DNA of 18,639 bases from CALMJB01 sp963977945. GTDB taxonomy: Bacteria; Actinomycetota; Actinomycetes; Nanopelagicales; Nanopelagicaceae. Below the pieces are notes generated by a model. The model saw only the letters and a program-made list of their open reading frames with translations. It had not been told where the DNA came from and did not search any database. Below are positions 5,326-12,069 of this stretch, one piece after another (the stretch's first letter is position 1; each line of letters begins with the position of its first letter). The stretch is from the NCBI GenBank assembly GCA_963977945.1, contig CAXBQO010000011.1, positions 1 through 18,639 on the forward strand, read 5' to 3'. Both the position numbers and the translations under genes were made by a program.

Positions 5326-6944
5326 TTGAATTCAATAATGTCTCATTAATTTATCCAAACTCGCAACGGACAATTTTGGAAAATTTAAATTTCAAGGTTG
5401 AAGCCGGTGAATTGGTGCTAGTTATTGGTTTGACCGGAGCCGGTAAAAGCAGCTTTATTAAATTGGTAAATGGTTTAATCCCACATCACACCGCTGGAAT
5501 TTTGAGTGGTGAAATCAGAATTGATGGGCAATCTACATCTTCATTAAAACCAGGTGCGCTCTCCAAAGTAATAGGAATTGTCGGACAAAACCCCGTAAAT
5601 AGTTTCATCACCGATGATGTGGAATCAGAAATAGTCTTCACACTAGAACTTAACGAAATTGCGCCAACCCAAATCAAACAACGGCTGGCTGAAATGATAG
5701 ATCTGCTTGGCCTAGAAAAAATTAGAGATCGCAAACTGCACACTCTTTCAGGTGGTGAGCAACAAAGAGTTGCGTTGGCTTGTGCGCTTTCGTTGCAACC
5801 AAAAATGCTGTTACTAGATGAACCAACTAGCGCGCTAGATCCGTTGGCTGCGGAAGAAATATTGGCAATTATTAATCGACTAGTTTCTGATTTAGGTTTA
5901 ACAGTAATTATTACCGAGCACCGATTAGAGCGAGTCATTCAATTTGTCGATCGAGTGATTCAGGTAAATGGCGATGGCACAGTGACGACTGGAAATGTCA
6001 GTTCGGTTTTAAATAAATCTGAACTTAATCCACCACTCATAAAACTAGCAAAAGCGTTGGGCATTAAAGATTTACCTGTAACGGTAAGACAATTGCGAAA
6101 AACCATCGAGAGTTCTTTTGCCAATAAATTTGATTCTTTAATTTCTAAATCAAAAATTAATTTCCAAAATAACACTGATGGAGATTCGGTGAGGTTAGTA
6201 CAAATTGAAAATCTTTCTGTCTCTTACCAATCAGTTCCGGTGCTGCATGATTTTAATTTGACTGCACACTCTGGCGAGACCATTGGAATTCTTGGCCGAA
6301 ATGGCGCAGGTAAGTCGACATTATTGAAAACAATTTGCGGTCTAAATAAACAGGTAGCTGGGTCGGTAAAAGTTTTAAATCAAAATCCGCAAAAGATTCC
6401 AGCTTCAGAAATTACAAAAATCTTTGGATACGTTCCTGCCCAGCCATCGGATTTACTAATCTCAAAAACTGTTTCAGCGGAGTGTGAATTAGTCGATAAA
6501 CAAAATGGTTTAACCAGAGATACCACTTTAAATATTGTGAAAAATTTTCTGCCAGATGTTAGGCCAGAGCAGCACCCGCGCGATTTATCTGAGGGACAAA
6601 AATTAATACTGGTGCTTTCTATGGCGCTTGCAACTAATCCAAAAATTTTAATCTTGGATGAACCAACTAGAGGCGTTGATTATCAAACTAAATCCAGGCT
6701 GGTAGAAATACTGAAAAACCATCAAAAAAATGGTGGATTAACTTTGATTGCTTCGCATGATGTCGAGTTGATTGCTCAAGTTTGTAATCGGGCAATTTTG
6801 ATTGCTGACGGAGAACTTATTGTTGATGATGAGGTTCGCAATTTACTAACAGGATCGGCGGCATTCGCCCCAACAGTTGCCAAACTATTTCCAAATCAAA
6901 AATGGTTAACCGTTAACGATGTGCTGGAAGCTCAGGTCAGCTGA
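5322..6944 (+). CDS. Double ATP-binding protein of an ECF transporter (EcfA-EcfA' fusion)
   Basis: Two ABC ATPase domains are fused in 540 residues and should power the vitamin importer from the cytoplasmic side. Domain 1 has Walker A GLTGAGKSS (36-44), signature LSGGEQQR (142-149), Walker B ending DE (166-167) and H-loop H200. Domain 2 has Walker A GRNGAGKST (325-333), signature LSEGQ (422-426), Walker B ending DE (446-447) and H479. The second signature has Glu where Gly is usual (SEGQ for SGGQ), so the two ATP sites may not be equivalent. The start is a TTG at 5322 overlapping the EcfT stop as TTGA, with no better in-frame start near, and LIEFNNVSLIYPN is a normal ABC N-terminus. Standalone EcfA proteins are about 280 residues each, so the fusion replaces an EcfA/EcfA' pair. 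Confidence 0.93.
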   Translation: MIEFNNVSLIYPNSQRTILENLNFKVEAGELVLVIGLTGAGKSSFIKLVNGLIPHHTAGILSGEIRIDGQSTSSLKPGALSKVIGIVGQNPVNSFITDDVESEIVFTLELNEIAPTQIKQRLAEMIDLLGLEKIRDRKLHTLSGGEQQRVALACALSLQPKMLLLDEPTSALDPLAAEEILAIINRLVSDLGLTVIITEHRLERVIQFVDRVIQVNGDGTVTTGNVSSVLNKSELNPPLIKLAKALGIKDLPVTVRQLRKTIESSFANKFDSLISKSKINFQNNTDGDSVRLVQIENLSVSYQSVPVLHDFNLTAHSGETIGILGRNGAGKSTLLKTICGLNKQVAGSVKVLNQNPQKIPASEITKIFGYVPAQPSDLLISKTVSAECELVDKQNGLTRDTTLNIVKNFLPDVRPEQHPRDLSEGQKLILVLSMALATNPKILILDEPTRGVDYQTKSRLVEILKNHQKNGGLTLIASHDVELIAQVCNRAILIADGELIVDDEVRNLLTGSAAFAPTVAKLFPNQKWLTVNDVLEAQVS

Positions 6945-6945
6945 G

Positions 6946-7761
6946 ATGAAGTTGAAATTCAAAGGTTCATATTCATTCATTTTATTTAACACTATTGGTT
7001 TCTTAGCATTTTTTTGGCCATTTTTATTGCCAAATCTGCATACTAAATTTTTACAACAACTCTTCAATTCAACCGATTCAAAATGGTGGACATTAATCAT
7101 TCTGCCAATTGCTTTGTGGTTTTTCTTGATTGATTCTGAAAAATCAATTGCAAACCAGCAGGTAAACAATTCAAGTAGCAAAACGGTTGCGCTCATGGGT
7201 GTTTTGATAGCCCTCGCTTGCGTCATGAGATTTCTAGGAGCAGGTGCGGTCGGGATTGAACCAATTTGGTTTTTACTAATAATTGTAAGTTTCACTTTTG
7301 GATCAAAGTTTGGCTTTCTTTATGGCAACCTCTCACTCTTAGTCTCGGGCTTATTCCTCGGCGGTTTTGGACCATGGTTACCATTTCAAATGATCACTGC
7401 GGGTTGGATCTGTGCTGGTGCCGGTTTTATCGGTCAAATAACTAACTTGGGTATCTCTTATTTGAAAAATAATTTTGCAAAATACTTGTTAGCTATTTAT
7501 TCCGTGGTAGCAAGCTTTACATTCGGTCTTTTGATGGATCTGCAACTTTGGCCATGGCTGATTAGTAGCCAATCACAATTGGCATTTTCTATTGATGCAA
7601 CTTCGCTAGATAACTTTAGAAATTTTTTGATTTTTCACTTTAGTACATCGCTGGCTTGGGATATTCCCCGTGCGGTATTAACGGCCGCTTTGATTATTGT
7701 TGCTGGTGATATTTTAATTTCAGCTCTGCAACGCACAATAAATCGGTTGCAATTAACTTAA
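6946..7761 (+). CDS. ECF transporter S component, probably for cobalamin/cobamides
   Basis: A 271-residue integral membrane protein. Two hydrophobic segments (about 9-29 and 46-62) precede the S-component core, which begins near residue 79 with ALMGVLIALACVMRFLGAG, whose spaced small residues suit packing against EcfT. Conserved-looking parts include GIEPIWFLLI (103-112), the glycine-rich YGNLSLLVSGLFLGGFGPWLPFQM (126-149), FGLLMDLQLWPW (193-204) and STSLAWDIPRAV (233-244). These resemble actinobacterial S components found with SCO2322-family proteins. The ATG at 6946 lies one base after the ATPase stop; the frame is open further upstream to 6919, but that would overlap the ATPase gene. Substrate assignment rests on the riboswitch, not on known ligand residues. 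If right, this cell imports a cobamide rather than, or as well as, making it. Confidence 0.88.
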   Translation: MKLKFKGSYSFILFNTIGFLAFFWPFLLPNLHTKFLQQLFNSTDSKWWTLIILPIALWFFLIDSEKSIANQQVNNSSSKTVALMGVLIALACVMRFLGAGAVGIEPIWFLLIIVSFTFGSKFGFLYGNLSLLVSGLFLGGFGPWLPFQMITAGWICAGAGFIGQITNLGISYLKNNFAKYLLAIYSVVASFTFGLLMDLQLWPWLISSQSQLAFSIDATSLDNFRNFLIFHFSTSLAWDIPRAVLTAALIIVAGDILISALQRTINRLQLT

Positions 7762-7793
7762 AAAACTTAAATTTCGTATTTAGAAAACTTTGC

Positions 7794-7810
7794 AATCTTT
7801 ACTGAAGATT
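7794..7810. terminator. Weak hairpin between convergent genes, possible bidirectional terminator
   Basis: AATCTT (7794-7799) and AAGATT (7805-7810) pair perfectly around TACTG, in the 67-base space between the S-component stop and the gcvT stop. The stem has only one G-C pair and no clean T-run follows on either strand, so it is a poor intrinsic terminator. It is listed because of its place between convergent genes. Confidence 0.25.
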
Positions 7811-7828
7811 AGTTCTTATTACTGTTGA

Positions 7829-8968
7829 TTACTGCGGAACTTCTCTAACTTTGGCGGGTACAAATGGCAAGTTCACAATTTGCGCGGCCAATCGTTTTCC
7901 ACGGACATCAATAAATACTTGATTTAATGCCATCGCATCTTGATTAATTAATGCTAATGCAATTGCATTCTTTAAAGTAGGAGAAAAAGTTCCGCTGGTA
8001 ACCGTGCCAATAACTTTTTCATCATCAGTTGACTTTGCGAAAACTTTCATTTCATTTCGGGCTATTCCGCGATCAATTAATTTCAAGCCAACTAATTTCT
8101 GCTTACTGCCATTTTCAAATTCTTTGCGCAAGGCACTAGCACCAAGAAAATCTTGCTTCTTCAGGTTTACTGCCCATTTCAAACCAGCTGTTAATGGTGA
8201 AATTTCAACTGATAATTCATGCCCATGCAACGGATATCCCATTTCAGTTCGCAAAGTATCTCGAGCGCCAAGACCACAAACTAATCCATTTTGTGCAGTT
8301 ACTAAATCAACTAATCGCTGCCAAAGTGTTAGTGCTTCACTCCAACTCACTAATATTTCGTAACCAAATTCACCGGTGTACCCAGTCCGGCACAAAATAA
8401 TTTCTTTGATTGACGGCAAACTCGTTATTTGCACCTCGGCAAATTGCGTATATTCCAAAGTAGGAACTTGAAACAACTGATTTAATACTTTTTTGCTCGC
8501 TGGTCCTTGTACTGCGAATACACAATATTTTTCATGATCATTACTTAATTTTATGTCTTGATTTGTAGCTGCGGCGGTAGAAAGAATTGCAAAAACTTGC
8601 GCACAATTTGCAGCATTGGGAATTAATAAAAATTCAAAATCACTACGCTGGTACACAATTAAATCATCAATTACTCCCCCGCTTTCGGTACAAAGCAAGT
8701 TGTATTGTGCGCCACCAGTTTTTAACTTTGTAAGATCATTTGTAAGTTGGAAATCTAAAAATTCTTTTGCCAAATTTGCAGTTTTTCCAGTTACTGAAAT
8801 TTTTCCAAGATGGGAAACATCAAACAAACCAACAGCTGTACGGACTGCCGTGTGTTCTGCCAGTACTCCAGTTGGATATTCAATTGGCATTTGCCAACCA
8901 CCAAAATCTGCAATTTTGGCGGAATGGCTTGCGTGCCATTCATAAATTGGAGTTCGTTTTAAAGTCAT
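7829..8968 (-). CDS. gcvT: Glycine cleavage system T protein (aminomethyltransferase)
   Basis: GcvT moves the one-carbon unit from the aminomethyl-lipoyl group of the H protein to tetrahydrofolate, releasing ammonia, in the cytoplasm. The protein has 379 residues from the ATG at 8966-8968; a TTG directly in front (8969-8971) is a possible alternative. The start TPIYEWHASHSAKIADFGGWQMPIEY is typical, GGVIDDLIVY places the conserved catalytic Asp at residue 101, and RTGYTGEFGYEI (194-205) is part of the folate-binding site. The C-terminal GTVTSGTFSPTL is also a family mark. No gcvH or gcvP is in the window. It is divergent from pepA with a 43-base spacer. The nearby lpdA product could serve as the L protein of the same system. 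Confidence 0.96.
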   Translation of the reverse strand: MTLKRTPIYEWHASHSAKIADFGGWQMPIEYPTGVLAEHTAVRTAVGLFDVSHLGKISVTGKTANLAKEFLDFQLTNDLTKLKTGGAQYNLLCTESGGVIDDLIVYQRSDFEFLLIPNAANCAQVFAILSTAAATNQDIKLSNDHEKYCVFAVQGPASKKVLNQLFQVPTLEYTQFAEVQITSLPSIKEIILCRTGYTGEFGYEILVSWSEALTLWQRLVDLVTAQNGLVCGLGARDTLRTEMGYPLHGHELSVEISPLTAGLKWAVNLKKQDFLGASALRKEFENGSKQKLVGLKLIDRGIARNEMKVFAKSTDDEKVIGTVTSGTFSPTLKNAIALALINQDAMALNQVFIDVRGKRLAAQIVNLPFVPAKVREVPQ

Positions 8969-9011
8969 CAATAAGATAATCTATCGGTTATTCTAAAATT
9001 TAAACCTCCAG
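8969..9011. promoter_or_regulatory. Short divergent promoter region between gcvT and pepA
   Basis: Only 43 AT-rich bases separate two divergent genes, so both promoters must lie here or within the genes. On the plus strand TAATCTAT (8977-8984) and TAAAAT (8994-8999) fit TAnnnT; the latter ends 12 bases before the pepA TTG. On the minus strand TAGAAT and TAGATT occur in the 30 bases before the gcvT ATG. Neither gene has a Shine-Dalgarno, so very short leaders or leaderless messages are likely. The exact start sites cannot be assigned. Confidence 0.35.
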
Positions 9012-10520
9012 TTGAAAGTGAAAGATAAATTGTCTGCCAGTCTCGCCATCACAAATCAAATCTCAACAAATAATCTGGTGGTTGGCATCTCCAAATCTGG
9101 TGCAGACCTAAGAATTGAAAGTGGCAATTTACAAATTGATCAAAGATTTTGGTTGGAAGCATTAGAAAAATACGGAGCCAGCGCCAACTTTGATGAAGTC
9201 ATAAAACTGGTAGATCCAAAACGTAGTAATTCGTTAATTGTCTTTACTGGCTTAGGGGATGCCGAAAAAATTACTCCCGAAACTTTACGACGAGCAGCCG
9301 GAGCGGCAGCGCGGTCTCTCTTTGGAAGCGATAGCGCAGATTTGGCATTGCCCCATAAGTCGGCGGCTGAGTTATCTGCCATTTGTGAAGGGGCGTTACT
9401 TGGATCTTATTTATTCATGGATTTTTTCAGCAAAGTTGCTAACGAAAAGAAGCAACCACTTCAAAAGGTAAATGTTGTCTCCCGATTTACCGATACCGAT
9501 TTAGTTAAGAAAATAATTAAGCGCACGCTTGTTGTGGCTGAGCAAACTGCAATGGTGCGAAATTTAATCAATACGCCGCCATCACATTTGACGCCAGAAT
9601 CTTTCTGCAAACTAGTTTCCGAGCTTTGCAAAGATCTTCCGATCAAGGCGCAAACCTATAAATCAGATTACCTATTAAAAAATGGATATGGCGGAATTAT
9701 TGGCGTTGGAAAAGGTTCTGCTAATCCCCCAGCACTGTTGCACCTTAGTTACCAACCAAAAACTAAAGCAGTAAAAAGATTTGCTTATGTAGGTAAAGGC
9801 ATAACTTTTGACACTGGCGGTTTAGCATTAAAACCAGCACTTGGTATGGAAGCCATGAAATCAGATATGAGTGGTGCTGCAGCAGTCGTAGCTGCGACAA
9901 TGGCAATTGCAAAATTAAATTTGCCAATTGCAATCGATGCTTGGGCACCACTTGCTGAAAATATGGTTTCAGATAATGCAACTAGACCAAGTGATGTGAT
10001 CAAAATTTACGGCGGAAAAACCGTTGAAGTATTGAACCCAGATGCTGAAGGTCGACTAGTTCTGGCTGATGCTTTAGTAAAAGCGACTGAAGTTGCTGAG
10101 AAAGCTGGTGGCTTGGATGGAATTGTTGATGTTGCAACATTAACTGGAGCACAAGTTGTAGCCCTTGGAACTCGAACCAGCGCGGTAATGACAAACAATG
10201 AAGATTTTTCAGATTTATTTTTAACTGCCACAAAAATATCTGGTGAACAATTTTGGCCAATGCCACTTCCAGAGGAATTACGCGCTTCGCTTGATTCACC
10301 AACTGCTGACATCGCAAACATTGGCGAAAGAATGGGTGGAATGTTAGTTGCTGGATTATTTTTAAAAGAGTTTGTAAAACCTGAAATTCCATGGCTACAT
10401 CTAGATATTGCTGGCCCGGCTTACAATGAAAAAAACGCCCACGGATACACTCCAGTTGGTGGCACCGGCATCGCGGTTCGCTCCTTAATTACATTGGCGG
10501 AGTTGGCTGTCTCACATTAA
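9012..10520 (+). CDS. pepA: Leucyl aminopeptidase (peptidase family M17)
   Basis: A 502-residue cytosolic metallo-aminopeptidase that releases N-terminal amino acids from peptides with a two-metal centre, usually as a hexamer. The catalytic C-terminal domain shows K262 and D267 in VGKGITFDTGGL, K274, D285 in MKSDMSGAAA, and D344, E346 and R348 in NPDAEGRL. All metal ligands and catalytic residues are therefore present. The family signature is normally NTDAEGRL; here the Thr is Pro (P343). The N-terminal regulatory domain (about 1-170) is less conserved, as is usual. The start is TTG at 9012; a GTG at 9018 is an alternative two codons in. No Shine-Dalgarno is seen. The position just before lpdA and the E2 gene matches actinobacterial gene order. 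Confidence 0.95.
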   Translation: MKVKDKLSASLAITNQISTNNLVVGISKSGADLRIESGNLQIDQRFWLEALEKYGASANFDEVIKLVDPKRSNSLIVFTGLGDAEKITPETLRRAAGAAARSLFGSDSADLALPHKSAAELSAICEGALLGSYLFMDFFSKVANEKKQPLQKVNVVSRFTDTDLVKKIIKRTLVVAEQTAMVRNLINTPPSHLTPESFCKLVSELCKDLPIKAQTYKSDYLLKNGYGGIIGVGKGSANPPALLHLSYQPKTKAVKRFAYVGKGITFDTGGLALKPALGMEAMKSDMSGAAAVVAATMAIAKLNLPIAIDAWAPLAENMVSDNATRPSDVIKIYGGKTVEVLNPDAEGRLVLADALVKATEVAEKAGGLDGIVDVATLTGAQVVALGTRTSAVMTNNEDFSDLFLTATKISGEQFWPMPLPEELRASLDSPTADIANIGERMGGMLVAGLFLKEFVKPEIPWLHLDIAGPAYNEKNAHGYTPVGGTGIAVRSLITLAELAVSH

Positions 10521-10526
10521 TTTTCG

Positions 10527-10550
10527 AGTTTTTTCTAGTTTTTTCTAGAA
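10527..10550. repeat. Tandem AGTTTTTTCT pair and overlapping hairpin after pepA
   Basis: AGTTTTTTCT occurs at 10527-10536 and 10537-10546. The second copy forms the loop and right arm of an inverted repeat, TTCTAG (10533-10538) and CTAGAA (10545-10550), around six Ts. The element lies in the 96-base pepA-lpdA spacer, just after the pepA stop. It might slow or end transcription, but the T-run is in the loop rather than after the stem, so it is not a canonical terminator. Confidence 0.45.
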
Positions 10551-10616
10551 TTCATGAATATAAAACAATTTAAACTGGCGGAAATCACCAAAATGAAAAC
10601 ATGGCAGGATTAGTGC

Positions 10617-11996
10617 GTGGCCGATTCCAATAATATTTTTGATTTAGTTGTTCTTGGTGGTGGCAGCGGTGGATATGCAGCCTCACTGCGTGCGTCACAA
10701 CTTGGACTAAAAGTCGCTTTAATTGAAAAAGATAAACTCGGCGGAACCTGCTTACATCGCGGATGTATTCCGACCAAAGCACTTTTACATGCTGGCGAAA
10801 TTGCCGATCACACTCGTCACGCTGATGAGTTTGGGGTTAAAGCAACATTCCAATCTATGGATATGAATGGTGTTAATACCTACAAAGATGGCGTAGTTTC
10901 CAAGTTATATAAAGGTTTGCAGGGTCTAGTTAAATCCCGTGGAATTACTTATGTAGAGGGAAGCGGAAAATTAATTTCCGCAAATACGGTTGAAGTATCT
11001 GGCACTAAATATCAAGGTAAAAATGTAATTTTGGCAACCGGTTCATATCCAAAAACACTTCCCGGGCTTGAGATTGATGGCAAGCAAATAGTCACAAGCG
11101 AAGAGGCGATGAGATTTGATTATGTGCCAAAGAGCGTAATTGTTTTAGGTGGCGGAGTAATTGGATGCGAGTTTGCATCGGTATGGCGCTCGTTCGGTGC
11201 AGAGGTAACAATTATTGAGGGTTTACCACACCTGGTTGCACTTGAAGATGAAAGTTCAAGCAAACAATTAGAACGTGCTTTTCGCAAACGCGGTATTAAT
11301 TTTGAATTAGGAAATAAATTTAAATCAGTATCAAAATCCAAAAAAGATGTAACAGTGACATTAGAAGATGGAAAAACTTTCACCGCTGAAGTTTTACTAG
11401 TTGCTGTCGGTCGTGGACCACTTTCGCAAAATCTTGGTTATGAGCAGGTAGGCATCAAAATGGATCGCGGCTATGTTTTGGTAGATAACAAATGCCGAAC
11501 AAATATTGCCGGAGTTTGGGCGGTTGGGGATTTGATTCCAACTTTGCAACTTGCTCATGTGGGATTCGCCGAAGGAATCATGGTTGCAGAAGAGATTGCC
11601 GGATTAAATCCAAAGCCAATTAATTATGATGGCGTTCCACGTGTTACTTACTCTGAACCAGAAGTTGCTTCAGTTGGATTATCAACTGCGCAAGCAAAAG
11701 CTAAAGGTTTAGATGTGGTTGAAATTAATTACGACTTAGCTGGAAATGGCAAAGCAAATATTTTAAAAACTGCTGGTTCGGTGAAATTGGTCGCGGTAAA
11801 AAATGGTCCAGTTGTTGGAATTCACATGGTGGGTTCAAGAGTTGGCGAACTTTTGGCTGAGGCGCAATTAATCTTCAATTGGGAAGCAGATGCTCAAGAT
11901 GTGGCACAACATATCCACGCTCACCCAACTCTCTCTGAAGCTATGGGAGAGGCACATTTAGCATTGGCGGGCAAACCGCTGCATGCTCATGGATAA
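10617..11996 (+). CDS. lpdA: Dihydrolipoamide dehydrogenase (E3)
   Basis: The FAD enzyme that reoxidises dihydrolipoyl groups of 2-oxo-acid dehydrogenase complexes and of glycine cleavage, passing electrons to NAD. It has 459 residues. GGGSGGYAAS (14-23) binds FAD. The redox disulfide is C45-C50 in GGTCLHRGCIP. GGGVIGCEFASVW (178-190) is the NAD-binding turn, and the catalytic pair H436 and E441 lies in HAHPTLSEA. The start is GTG at 10617, preceded by AGGA (10606-10609) with seven bases between. The same eleven bases ATGGCAGGATT precede the preferred nadA start at the same spacing. It is followed 73 bases later by the E2 gene and almost certainly works with it. GcvT, encoded nearby, belongs to another process that needs this enzyme. 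Confidence 0.97.
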   Translation: MADSNNIFDLVVLGGGSGGYAASLRASQLGLKVALIEKDKLGGTCLHRGCIPTKALLHAGEIADHTRHADEFGVKATFQSMDMNGVNTYKDGVVSKLYKGLQGLVKSRGITYVEGSGKLISANTVEVSGTKYQGKNVILATGSYPKTLPGLEIDGKQIVTSEEAMRFDYVPKSVIVLGGGVIGCEFASVWRSFGAEVTIIEGLPHLVALEDESSSKQLERAFRKRGINFELGNKFKSVSKSKKDVTVTLEDGKTFTAEVLLVAVGRGPLSQNLGYEQVGIKMDRGYVLVDNKCRTNIAGVWAVGDLIPTLQLAHVGFAEGIMVAEEIAGLNPKPINYDGVPRVTYSEPEVASVGLSTAQAKAKGLDVVEINYDLAGNGKANILKTAGSVKLVAVKNGPVVGIHMVGSRVGELLAEAQLIFNWEADAQDVAQHIHAHPTLSEAMGEAHLALAGKPLHAHG

Positions 11997-12069
11997 TTCG
12001 GTCATTAGAATTTGAAAAGATAAGAATGAGATCAAAAAGATTAAATATCAGAATGGACCAGTCATCTAA

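Noticed and set aside
6919..6945. Upstream ATG-like extension of the S component (9 extra residues)
   Set aside because: It would overlap the ATPase gene by 26 bases, and the ATG at 6946 fits the tight stop-start pattern of the operon.
9763..10392. Overlapping minus-strand frames of 72-130 residues opposite pepA
   Set aside because: Leucine/glutamine-rich shadow translations; the plus strand encodes the M17 catalytic domain with all ligands.
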